From: SIG607 sp045537575
Lineage (GTDB): Bacteria > Bacillota > Clostridia > Oscillospirales > Acutalibacteraceae
Direction: 5' to 3'
DNA: 40,891 nucleotides
Assembly (NCBI GenBank): GCA_045537575.1
Contig: JAZSPU010000044.1
Span: 1-40,891, forward strand
Part shown: positions 33,291 to 40,891 of the stretch, in pieces
How positions within the stretch are numbered: position 1 is the first letter of the stretch
How the letters are laid out: the number at the start of each line of letters is the position of its first letter
Position numbers and translations under genes: made by a program
Notes under the pieces: model-generated
Databases searched by the model: none
Seen by the model: the letters and a program-made list of their open reading frames with translations, nothing else
Told to the model about the DNA's origin: nothing

Positions 33291-34125
33291 TAACATTATT
33301 GAGATAAAAAATCTATCCTATGAATATACAGATGATGAAGAAGCTCCCGTTTTAAACGATTTTAATTTATCTATTGAACGCGGTTCTTTTACTGTAATAT
33401 TAGGACATAACGGTTCGGGTAAATCTACTCTTGCTAAGCTTATGAACGGTTTATTTAAACCTAGTTTCGGTACGGTAGAGGTAGATGGTATGCTCACCGA
33501 TGACGAAAAATATGAAATTGAAATCAAACGGCGTGTTGGTCTTGTTTTTCAAAATCCCGACAATCAGATAATTTCCTCAATAGTTGAGGAAGACGTTGCT
33601 TTCGGGCCGGAAAATCTAGGCTTTTCTCCCGAGGAAATTCGCAGTCGCGTTGATTCGGCGCTAAAGGCTGTGAATATGTACGATTTTCGCAAGAGTGCGC
33701 CTCATAATCTTTCGGGCGGACAAAAGCAAAGGGTAGCAATAGCAGGGATACTTTCTATGACGCCTGAATGTATCGTTCTTGATGAGCCCACCGCTATGCT
33801 TGACCCTCAAGGGCGAAAAGAAGTTCTTAACGCTCTTATATCACTTAATAAAGAAAAGAATATAACTGTTGTGCTTATCACTCATTTTATGGAAGAGGCT
33901 CAATTTGCAGATAGAGTTCTTGTAATGTCAGACGGTAAAATTACGGGGGACGGCACACCTAAAGAGATATTTTCAAAAATTGATTTATTAAAATCAGCAG
34001 GACTTTCTATACCGCAGACTACCGAACTTTTAGAACGTTTAAAGCAAAACGGAATTAAGGTTGACAGCGGAATTATTTCGATAAATGAATGTGCCGAGGA
34101 AATTGCAAAACAGCTTAAACATTAA
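33277..34125 (+). CDS. ecfA1: energy-coupling factor transporter ATPase EcfA1
   Basis: This 282-residue ATPase is one of the two motors of an ECF vitamin/metal uptake system. It has Walker A GHNGSGKST (43-51), the family Q-loop FQNPDNQI, signature LSGGQKQR, Walker B CIVLDEPTAMLD and the C-terminal dimer region. It starts inside the end of the methyltransferase gene (ATGATG), so translation is likely coupled. The adjacent ecfA2 and ecfT complete the shared module. No substrate-binding S component is encoded nearby, as expected for a group II system with S genes elsewhere. Confidence 0.93.
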   Translation: MMKTDNIIEIKNLSYEYTDDEEAPVLNDFNLSIERGSFTVILGHNGSGKSTLAKLMNGLFKPSFGTVEVDGMLTDDEKYEIEIKRRVGLVFQNPDNQIISSIVEEDVAFGPENLGFSPEEIRSRVDSALKAVNMYDFRKSAPHNLSGGQKQRVAIAGILSMTPECIVLDEPTAMLDPQGRKEVLNALISLNKEKNITVVLITHFMEEAQFADRVLVMSDGKITGDGTPKEIFSKIDLLKSAGLSIPQTTELLERLKQNGIKVDSGIISINECAEEIAKQLKH

Positions 34126-34141
34126 GAAAGGAGATATTATT

Positions 34142-35008
34142 ATGCCGATTTTAAAAACGGAAAATTTAACCTATACCTATGCACCCGGAACACCGTTTAA
34201 ACATACGGCAGTAAATAATATTTCTTTTTCGGTTGAAAAGGGCGAAATTACAGGCATTATCGGTCATACAGGTTCTGGTAAATCTACTTTGCTTCAATTA
34301 CTTAACGGTTTATTAAAGCCAACAGAGGGCGCCGTTTACTTTGACGGCAGCAATATTTGGGAAGAACCTAAAAAAATAGGGGCTTATCGCTATAAAATAG
34401 GTCTTGTTTTTCAGTATCCCGAATATCAGCTTTTTGAAGAGACCGTTAAAGAAGATATTGCATACGGCCCTAAGAATATGAAGCTTTCTGATGAGGAAAT
34501 TGAAAAAAGGGTTAATGAAGCAATAAACATTGTCGGTCTAAAGGAACATCTTTTGGATAAATCGCCTTTTGACCTGTCGGGCGGTGAAAAACGCAGAGCG
34601 GCTATAGCGGGAATAATGGCTATGAAGCCTGATATTATTGTTTTTGACGAGCCCACTGCAGGTCTTGACCCAATTGGTAGGGAAACAGTATTTGAAGCAA
34701 TAAAAAAATACAGACGTGATAATAACGCAACCATCATAATAGTATCTCACAGTATGGAAGATATGGCAGCTATTTGTGAGAATATCATTGTTATGAACGA
34801 TGGTAATGTGGTTATGCATGATAGCGTGGATAACGTATTTAAAAACTCCAAAAAGCTTAAAGAAATAGGTCTTAACGTGCCTTTGGTTACAGACGTGCTA
34901 TTAACCCTTAAAGATATGGGTATAGATATTTCGGCAGAGTATTTTACTGTTGATTCTGCTGCCGAATATTTAATATCGTTGATCAAGGGAGGTGCCCCAC
35001 ATGATTAG
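34142..35008 (+). CDS. ecfA2: energy-coupling factor transporter ATPase EcfA2
   Basis: This 288-residue partner of EcfA1 has Walker A GHTGSGKST (41-49), FQYPEYQLFEETV, signature LSGGEKRR and Walker B IIVFDEPTAGLD. ATG 34142 is chosen because AAGGAG (34128-34133) lies eight bases upstream; an in-frame upstream ATG at 34085 is within ecfA1 and lacks support. It overlaps ecfT by eight bases. It forms a heterodimer with EcfA1 to drive the T and S subunits. Confidence 0.93.
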   Translation: MPILKTENLTYTYAPGTPFKHTAVNNISFSVEKGEITGIIGHTGSGKSTLLQLLNGLLKPTEGAVYFDGSNIWEEPKKIGAYRYKIGLVFQYPEYQLFEETVKEDIAYGPKNMKLSDEEIEKRVNEAINIVGLKEHLLDKSPFDLSGGEKRRAAIAGIMAMKPDIIVFDEPTAGLDPIGRETVFEAIKKYRRDNNATIIIVSHSMEDMAAICENIIVMNDGNVVMHDSVDNVFKNSKKLKEIGLNVPLVTDVLLTLKDMGIDISAEYFTVDSAAEYLISLIKGGAPHD

Positions 35009-35810
35009 TGATATTACTTTCGGTCAATACTTTCCCGCAAATTCCGTAATTCATAGGCTTGACCCGAGAATTAAATTTTTACTGCTGATTTTTATCATTG
35101 TATTTATCTTTTTAGGTAATATGTACGGAATCGGATTATCTTTAATTTTTTCCGTAATAATTATGATTATATCTAAAATACCTCTTAAGGTATATTTAAA
35201 AAATCTTAAAGTTATACTTCCCATAATCATTTTTACGGGCATTATCAATATGCTATACGTAAAAACAGGTACGGTATTACTTGAATGGTGGAAAATCACA
35301 ATAACTGTTGACGGTATTTATAAGGCTGTATTTATGGCGGTACGTATTGCTTTGCTTATAATAATCAGTTCTACCTTAACATATACCACAACACCAAACG
35401 ACTTAACCGATGCAATTGAACGTCTTTGTAAACCTCTTAAGTTTATAGGGCTTGGCACAGTTGTTCATATGCTTACCATGATGATGACTATTGCTCTCAG
35501 ATTTATCCCAACTCTTATCGAGGAAACACAAAAAATTATGAATGCTCAAAAGGCGAGAGGCGCCGATATCGAAAGTGGCGGTCTTTTAAGCAGAGTAAAA
35601 GCGCTTGTTCCGATTTTAATTCCGCTTATTATACTTTCTGTTCGCAGAGCCTATGATTTAGCAGAAGCTATGGAATGCCGTTGTTATAACGGCGGTGTCG
35701 GAAAACAAAGAATGAAACAACTTCATTTAAGAACTTCTGATTTTGTTGCGCTGTTTGTTTGTCTGATTTGGGGCGCTCTAATTATACTGATCAAAATATT
35801 TATGGGGTAG
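35001..35810 (+). CDS. ecfT: energy-coupling factor transporter transmembrane protein EcfT
   Basis: This 269-residue membrane scaffold couples the EcfA ATPases to interchangeable S components. It begins with ITFGQYFPANSVIHRLDPRIK, the usual EcfT start, followed by several membrane helices (about 25-130) and the coupling helices with AQKARGAD and AMECRCYNGG. The second is a variant of the ARG motif (Cys-Arg-Cys). A last membrane helix closes the protein. ATG 35001 is preferred, with GGGAGG (34987-34992) eight bases before; GTG 34992 overlaps that site. Confidence 0.92.
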   Translation: MISDITFGQYFPANSVIHRLDPRIKFLLLIFIIVFIFLGNMYGIGLSLIFSVIIMIISKIPLKVYLKNLKVILPIIIFTGIINMLYVKTGTVLLEWWKITITVDGIYKAVFMAVRIALLIIISSTLTYTTTPNDLTDAIERLCKPLKFIGLGTVVHMLTMMMTIALRFIPTLIEETQKIMNAQKARGADIESGGLLSRVKALVPILIPLIILSVRRAYDLAEAMECRCYNGGVGKQRMKQLHLRTSDFVALFVCLIWGALIILIKIFMG

Positions 35811-35813
35811 TTT

Positions 35814-36548
35814 ATGCAAAAATATTTGATTAAAATATCCTTTGACGGCACCGATTATCACGGTTGGCAGGTACAGCCTAACGGCATTACTGTTCAGGAA
35901 AGTCTTCAAAATGCAATGACTAAGCTTTATGGTTATGCACCCGACGTAACGGGCTGCAGCCGTACCGATGCAGGTGTTCATGCAGAAGAATTTTACTGTC
36001 ATTTTTCACTTATTAATGATATTTGTGATAACGGAATTGTAGCAGGACTTAACTCTGTTCTTAAAGATGATATACGAGTTTTAAGCTGTCAGCATATAAA
36101 TGAGGAATTTCATTGCAGATATGCGGCAAAACGAAAAACCTATATTTATAAAATTGATACAAGAAAAATTGCCGATCCATTTACTGTCCGTTACAGTTAT
36201 CATTATGTAGGCTCCCTTGATATTCAAAAAATGAAAGTATTTTGCAATTCAATTATCGGAGTTCACGATTTTGAAGGTTTTTCTTCGGCAAACCGAAGCG
36301 TAAAGGATACCGTTCGTGAAATTTATGATTGTAACATTGACGAAAATGATGGAATTTTAACCTTTTCGGTGACAGGAAACGGATTTTTATATAATATGGT
36401 GCGTATATTGGTTGGCACTGCTATTGATGTCGGCAACGGCAGACTTAGCGAAAATATAGCTAATGAAATTTTTGAAACCAAAAACCGAGCACTAGGCGGC
36501 TTTACAGCAGCTGCTAAAGGACTATTTTTAAAACGGGTTGAATATTGA
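35814..36548 (+). CDS. truA: tRNA pseudouridine synthase A
   Basis: This 244-residue enzyme isomerises uridines 38-40 of the tRNA anticodon arm to pseudouridine. The catalytic motif GCSRTDAGVHA carries Asp52, and FDGTDYHGWQVQPNG, YIYKI and FLYNMVRILVGT are typical. It starts three bases after ecfT. Linkage of ecfA-ecfT and truA is common in Firmicutes (established), which supports the ecf calls. Length normal. Confidence 0.96.
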   Translation: MQKYLIKISFDGTDYHGWQVQPNGITVQESLQNAMTKLYGYAPDVTGCSRTDAGVHAEEFYCHFSLINDICDNGIVAGLNSVLKDDIRVLSCQHINEEFHCRYAAKRKTYIYKIDTRKIADPFTVRYSYHYVGSLDIQKMKVFCNSIIGVHDFEGFSSANRSVKDTVREIYDCNIDENDGILTFSVTGNGFLYNMVRILVGTAIDVGNGRLSENIANEIFETKNRALGGFTAAAKGLFLKRVEY

Positions 36549-36557
36549 GGTGAAACA

Positions 36558-37820
36558 ATGCCCAAATATCTTAAAAACAAAAAAAGACGGCGACATAAAT
36601 TTATAAAATCAAGCGTCGAAAATGAAATAAAGATGCAGTCAGGCAACGAGGAACCGCAAAAAGAAAAGCGAACAAAGAAAACCTCCTTCAGAGTACTGAA
36701 CGGTAAAAAACAAGCCATAAAATTAAGACGTATAATTTTCGTATCTGCAGTTTTGGCTATTACGTTTGCTTTATTCCTTGTTTCTATGCTTTCTCCGACA
36801 GGTTTAAAGGAATTATTCGGCAATTTTACTGCAACCCTATCCTTAAAAAACGAATTTCCTTTAGAGCTTAACGGCACCGAAACCTATTCTGTTAATATAG
36901 CTGATAATTATTTTTATCTTCTTTCTGACACAGATATATCGGTTATTTCAAATAATGGTAAAGTCTCATTTAAAGACGGTCACGGATTCTCAAATCCAGT
37001 TCTTTCAAAGAGTGAAACCCGTTGCCTTTTATATGATCAAAACGGCACCGGTGTAAAGGTTTACAATGCAAAAAGCTGCCTTTTGACAAAAAATATGGAC
37101 AACACCATATATGCAGGTGATATCGCAAGAAACGGAACTTTTGCTATTGCAAGTAAATCCGAGAAATTTACTTCTATGGTTACTGTATTTGATAAAAAAG
37201 GCGAGTTAATATACGAATGGTTCTGTCCTGAGGAAACAATAATAAGCGTTGCTGTGTCGCCAAACGGCAAGTCAATTGCTGTTGGTACTGTAAAAGTATC
37301 CGGCGGCGAATTCCAGAGTTCTCTTTATATACTTAAATTTGACTCTGCAGATCCTGTATTTTCAAAAAATTATGAAGGTCAGCTTATTCTCGGAATTGAT
37401 TCCTCCAAAAAGACTTTTACGGTTGTTTTTGAGAATAAATGTGATATAATTTCGTGGAAAGACCATTCTACGTTACAATACGAATCGGAATATGACGTTA
37501 ATTACGTTAAAACTAATAAACGTTATACCGCTATAGCTTCAAGCCGTGAAAACGATGACGGCAATTACAAATTCAATATATATACTAATTCCAAAAAGCT
37601 AAAATATGAATTTGATTTCAGCGGTCAAGTTGATGATTTTAACATAAAATCTAACAAAATATTCATTTTAAGCGGCAACTGTGTATATCTTGTTAATAGT
37701 GATGGTAATATAGCCAAAAAAGGTGAATGTGGCTTCGGTACAGTAAAAATAGTTCCAATTTCTTCCGATAGCTGTCTTGCAATAGGCCATAATTCTATCA
37801 CTAAAATAGCTTTACAGTAG
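36558..37820 (+). CDS. DUF5711 family membrane-anchored beta-propeller protein
   Basis: This 420-residue protein starts with a very basic cytoplasmic region (residues 1-55, rich in Lys/Arg), followed by one membrane segment (about 57-80, RIIFVSAVLAITFALFLVSM). An outer domain of repeated beta-blade-like stretches (about 95-420) includes VAVSPNGKSIAVGT and KKGELIYEW, typical of WD40/PQQ-like propellers. This matches the clostridial DUF5711 family; function unknown. GAGGTGA overlaps the truA stop and serves as ribosome site. A CvpA gene follows 8 bases later, so envelope or sporulation work together is possible but only inferred. Confidence 0.75.
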   Translation: MPKYLKNKKRRRHKFIKSSVENEIKMQSGNEEPQKEKRTKKTSFRVLNGKKQAIKLRRIIFVSAVLAITFALFLVSMLSPTGLKELFGNFTATLSLKNEFPLELNGTETYSVNIADNYFYLLSDTDISVISNNGKVSFKDGHGFSNPVLSKSETRCLLYDQNGTGVKVYNAKSCLLTKNMDNTIYAGDIARNGTFAIASKSEKFTSMVTVFDKKGELIYEWFCPEETIISVAVSPNGKSIAVGTVKVSGGEFQSSLYILKFDSADPVFSKNYEGQLILGIDSSKKTFTVVFENKCDIISWKDHSTLQYESEYDVNYVKTNKRYTAIASSRENDDGNYKFNIYTNSKKLKYEFDFSGQVDDFNIKSNKIFILSGNCVYLVNSDGNIAKKGECGFGTVKIVPISSDSCLAIGHNSITKIALQ

Positions 37821-37828
37821 GTGCAGAT

Positions 37829-38482
37829 ATGACATATTTAATACTGGACATAATTTTTTCACTTATTTTAGTTATAAGCGTTATAGTTGGTATTAAAAAA
37901 GGTGCTATTAAAATTTTCCTGTCTCTGCTTTCTACTGTATGTGCGGCTTTTTTAACCTATTGTTTCGGTGCGTCTTTGTCCACATATATTTACAGTAAAT
38001 TTATCGAGCCATCGCTGATAAATAAAATTTATTCTTCCATCCAAAACAGCAACACCTCCAGTGAAGTTTTACCTAAATTTATCACAAAAAGCGCCGATAA
38101 TTTCGGTATTGAGCTTGATAAACTAAGACTAACAAATTCTGTAAGTAAAGAAGACGTAGCGGAACTTGTTGAAAATAATTTGCGTTCAACGATTTACGGA
38201 ATTCTGAATCTAATCGTTTCGGTTATTTTATTTATAATACTTTTAATATTGCTTAAATTAATTTTGAATCTATTTAATAAACTTGTAAAATACAGTTTTG
38301 TAAGCGGCGTAAACAGTCTTCTGGGCGGAGTTTTCGGAGTGCTTAACGGTATAGTTATTATTACTTTGTTATGCTTCGTATTTGCTCTATGTTTCAAAAA
38401 TAACGTCACTATGCCTACGTTTATTTCTGAAGAAAGCGTCAATAATTCTTTGTTTTTCCGCTTATTCTCATATATTTTTTGA
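37829..38482 (+). CDS. CvpA family protein
   Basis: This 217-residue integral membrane protein has four likely helices (about 5-23, 28-50, 120-150, 158-188). The N-terminal DIIFSLILVISVIVGIKKG and SLLGGVFGVLNGIVII are typical of CvpA/colicin V production proteins. Function in Firmicutes is poorly known. AGGTG spans the stop of the preceding gene. A 70-residue polar loop separates the first and second helix pairs. Confidence 0.8.
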   Translation: MTYLILDIIFSLILVISVIVGIKKGAIKIFLSLLSTVCAAFLTYCFGASLSTYIYSKFIEPSLINKIYSSIQNSNTSSEVLPKFITKSADNFGIELDKLRLTNSVSKEDVAELVENNLRSTIYGILNLIVSVILFIILLILLKLILNLFNKLVKYSFVSGVNSLLGGVFGVLNGIVIITLLCFVFALCFKNNVTMPTFISEESVNNSLFFRLFSYIF

Positions 38483-38502
38483 TCTTTTGAAAGGAATTTA
38501 AA

Positions 38503-40767
38503 ATGAAACTTTGCTACAAATGTCAAAAACGTCCTGCTGTAGTCTTTATTTCCGACGCAATGGACCCAAATGCTTCTCCTAAAGGACTTTGTCTTGTTTG
38601 CGCTAAATCTTCCGGAATTAAACCGATTGATGATATGCTCAAAAAAATGAATATTTCAGATGAAGATATTGAACAAATGAGCGATCAGTTTGTGGAAATT
38701 ATGTCAATGAACGGCGATGGGGAAGGGGACGAATTTGATTTAGGTACCACCCCTGCGTTCCCGTTTTTAAATAATATGTTTACCGATGCAACCAACCAAA
38801 AGGAAGCAGACGATAAATCCAAGGATAACGGTAAAGAGGGCAAAAAAGAACGAAAAAAGCGTCGCTTTTTAGAGCAGTATTGCACCAATCTTACCGAACG
38901 TGCAAAAAACGGTCAGCTTGACGAAATATTCGGTAGAGACGAAGAACTATACAGAACTATTCAAATTCTTTCCCGCCGCACTAAAAACAATCCCTGTCTT
39001 ATTGGTGAACCCGGTGTTGGTAAAACAGCCATAGCAGAAGGACTAGCTATTAAAATTGCCCGTGGCAATGCTCCTGCGCGTCTTCTTGATAAAGAAATTC
39101 ACTTACTTGATTTAACCGGACTTGTGGCAGGAACTCAGTTCAGAGGTCAATTTGAAAGCCGTGTAAAAGGTCTTGTCGAAGAGGTTAAAACTGCAGGTAA
39201 CATAATTTTATTTATTGACGAAATTCATAACCTTGTGGGAGCAGGTGATTCTGCCGAAGGTTCTATGAACGCCGCCAACATTTTAAAACCTGCTTTATCC
39301 CGTGGAGAAATTCAGGTTATAGGCGCTACTACCTTTAAAGAATATAGGAAATATATAGAGAAGGATGCCGCTTTAGAAAGAAGATTTCAGCCTGTTACTA
39401 TTGAAGAACCGTCACTCCTTGAAGCTGAAAAGGTTCTTTTGGGAATTAAAAAATATTATGAAGGTTACCACAACGTAACCATCCCCGATTCTCTTATTTC
39501 AACCATAGTACGTTTATCAGAAAGATATGTTAATGACAGATTCTTGCCCGATAAGGCAATTGATCTGATGGATGAAGCTTGTGCTTGTGCAAGTCTTGCA
39601 AATACCGCTGTAGATAATTTATATATTGCCAACAAAAAGATTGCCGAAACTCAAATCGAGCTTGACAATCTTGAAGCAGACGTTGACAATATCAATTACG
39701 AAAAAATCGCGATGGTTAAAGCAGAGCTCGAAAAGTATAAAAAACAAGCAAGTGAACTTTACGTTCCCGCTTCGGATAATACCGTAACCGATATGGACGT
39801 TGCTAAGGTTATTGAACTTTGGACAGGTATTCCTGCTGCCAAGGTTCAGGAAAATGACCTTAAAAAACTCGGTAATTTAGAGAGTGCTATCTTAGAAAAG
39901 ATTATCGGTCAGGAAAAGGCTGTAGAGCTTGTTGTTTCTGCCGTTAAACGTTCAAGAGTACAGATGAGTACCAAGCGCCGTCCTGCATCATTTATTTTCG
40001 TAGGTCCTACAGGTGTCGGTAAAACCGAGCTTGTAAAGGTTCTTTCTGAACAATTATTCGATACTCCCGAAACTATGATCCGTCTTGATATGTCTGAGTT
40101 TATGGAAAAACATTCTGTATCAAGACTTATCGGAGCGCCTCCGGGATATGTAGGTTATGATGAAGCAGGGCAATTAACAGAAAAAGTAAGAAGAAAGCCT
40201 TATTCTGTTGTTTTGTTTGATGAAATAGAAAAGGCTCATCCCGATATTTTAAATATCTTACTGCAAATCCTAGATGACGGTAGAATTACAGATGCGCAGG
40301 GAAGAACGGTTAATTTCGAAAATACCATTATTGTTATGACCTCTAATGCGGGCAGTGATAAACATTCCGCTTTACTTGGCTTTGAAAAGACAGCAGTTCA
40401 GGCAAATGAAGAAAAAGCCAGAAAAGCTTTAAGCGAATTTTTACGTCCTGAGTTTATTGCAAGAGTGGATGAAATTATCGTATTTAATCCCTTAGACGTA
40501 ACTTCACTTTCAAAGATATGCGCTTTAATGCTGGATGAAATTAAGGAAGCAATGAGTTATAAAGGAATAACTCTTTCCTACACAAAGGAAGTGTGCAGAT
40601 TAATTGCTGAAAAGTGCGAAGGCGGTAAATCGGGAGCAAGAGAACTTCGTAATTTCATTCGCCGTCATATTGAAGATAAAATCGTTTCGTTGCTTATTGA
40701 CGAAAATGCAGTTAATTTGAAAGAGCTGAAAATATCGGTCAAAAACGGAGAAATTATCCTCAATTAA
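38503..40767 (+). CDS. Clp ATPase with N-terminal zinc finger, ClpE-like
   Basis: This 754-residue AAA+ unfoldase has two ATPase modules. A CxxC...CxxC zinc finger (Cys4, 7, 30, 33) replaces the double Clp-N domain, as in ClpE, and is followed by an acidic and a lysine-rich linker. Module 1 has Walker A GEPGVGKT (168-175) and Walker B ILFIDE (235-240). A short coiled middle segment (about 375-418) follows. Module 2 has GPTGVGKT (501-508) and VVLFDE (569-574). The LLGF tetrad (624-627) fits the loop that docks on ClpP, so it probably feeds substrates to ClpP. Canonical ClpE and ClpC differ in the middle domain, so I leave the symbol open. AAAGGAA is the ribosome site. Confidence 0.88.
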   Translation: MKLCYKCQKRPAVVFISDAMDPNASPKGLCLVCAKSSGIKPIDDMLKKMNISDEDIEQMSDQFVEIMSMNGDGEGDEFDLGTTPAFPFLNNMFTDATNQKEADDKSKDNGKEGKKERKKRRFLEQYCTNLTERAKNGQLDEIFGRDEELYRTIQILSRRTKNNPCLIGEPGVGKTAIAEGLAIKIARGNAPARLLDKEIHLLDLTGLVAGTQFRGQFESRVKGLVEEVKTAGNIILFIDEIHNLVGAGDSAEGSMNAANILKPALSRGEIQVIGATTFKEYRKYIEKDAALERRFQPVTIEEPSLLEAEKVLLGIKKYYEGYHNVTIPDSLISTIVRLSERYVNDRFLPDKAIDLMDEACACASLANTAVDNLYIANKKIAETQIELDNLEADVDNINYEKIAMVKAELEKYKKQASELYVPASDNTVTDMDVAKVIELWTGIPAAKVQENDLKKLGNLESAILEKIIGQEKAVELVVSAVKRSRVQMSTKRRPASFIFVGPTGVGKTELVKVLSEQLFDTPETMIRLDMSEFMEKHSVSRLIGAPPGYVGYDEAGQLTEKVRRKPYSVVLFDEIEKAHPDILNILLQILDDGRITDAQGRTVNFENTIIVMTSNAGSDKHSALLGFEKTAVQANEEKARKALSEFLRPEFIARVDEIIVFNPLDVTSLSKICALMLDEIKEAMSYKGITLSYTKEVCRLIAEKCEGGKSGARELRNFIRRHIEDKIVSLLIDENAVNLKELKISVKNGEIILN

Positions 40768-40777
40768 TAATTAAATA

Positions 40778-40809
40778 TGTGTACCGCTTAATATTTTGAG
40801 CGGTACACA
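40778..40809 (+). terminator. stem-loop terminator after the Clp gene
   Basis: TGTGTACCGCT (40778-40788) pairs perfectly with AGCGGTACACA (40799-40809), eleven base pairs with a 10-base loop. The downstream tail is AAAATATTTT, poorer in T than usual, but position and stem strength favour termination. Confidence 0.7.
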
Positions 40810-40828
40810 AAAATATTTTAAAAAAGAC

Positions 40829-40857
40829 TTGACTATAAGGCAAATATGTGTTAATAT
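40829..40857 (+). promoter_or_regulatory. promoter of the tRNA at the right edge
   Basis: TTGACT (40829-40834), 17 bases, TAATAT (40852-40857), preceded by TGT (extended -10). Transcription would start near 40864, ten bases before the tRNA. Confidence 0.72.
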
Positions 40858-40873
40858 ACTTAGGTCGCAAGAT

Positions 40874-40891
40874 GCGGGTGTAGTTCAATGG
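40874..40891 (+). tRNA. partial tRNA, probably tRNA-Gly, cut by the window edge
   Basis: GCGGGTGTAGTTCAATGG is the 5' end of a typical bacterial tRNA-Gly: acceptor GCGGGTG, then T8 and the D arm beginning AGTTCAATGG. The anticodon is outside the window, so the amino acid is inferred from the acceptor and D-arm sequence. Confidence 0.75.

Noticed and set aside
36323..36877. 184-codon minus-strand frame across the truA/DUF5711 junction
   Set aside because: Antisense to two confident genes, with no family resemblance and no promoter or ribosome site.

Overview
The window looks like a chromosomal segment of a low-GC Gram-positive anaerobe, most likely an uncultured gut Clostridia member (Oscillospirales-like; inferred from gene content and style, not proven). 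The signs are AGGAGG-type ribosome sites, frequent TTG starts, TTGACA-N17-TATAAT promoters, a lipoprotein-type PotD, an ECF transport module, a zinc-finger Clp ATPase, and A/T-rich intergenic DNA with compact hairpin terminators. No phage, insertion sequence, CRISPR array or plasmid gene was seen.

Layout. 1-318: a non-coding block of five small palindromes plus CCCTAAT heptamers, perhaps overlapping the edge of a gene that leaves the window. 319-3297 (-): a large fused ABC ATPase/FtsX permease. 3441-5785 (+): two GT2 glycosyltransferases behind a consensus promoter. 5808-11793 (-): a tight four-gene operon of an AraC regulator, two ABC exporters that each carry an extra N-terminal domain and a CxxC...CxxC zinc ribbon, and a DUF1854 protein between them. 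11988-12074: tRNA-Leu(CAG). 12241-14342 (+): a GH130 enzyme and a HAD hydrolase. 14466-18406 (+): a MarR regulator with a palindromic operator and a heterodimeric ABC exporter with one degenerate ATP site. 18443-22043 (-): a DUF1846 protein and a flavin/Fe-S ene-reductase.

22126-25951: tmcAL (tRNA-Met acetylation using acetate) diverges from ackA (acetate kinase), followed by a galactokinase-like GHMP kinase. 25999-29841 (-): potABCD polyamine uptake, preceded by a leader holding a terminator-like hairpin and a competing helix, a candidate attenuator. 30224-32401 (+): ruvCAB. 32418-37820 and onward (+): a closely packed series of an RNA methyltransferase-like gene, ecfA1-ecfA2-ecfT, truA, a DUF5711 membrane-anchored propeller protein, a CvpA protein and a ClpE-like unfoldase. 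The right edge cuts a probable tRNA-Gly.

The most unusual parts are the AraC/ABC/DUF1854/ABC operon with its zinc-ribbon ABC exporters, and the potABCD leader RNA. Much of the rest is housekeeping or common clostridial accessory content.
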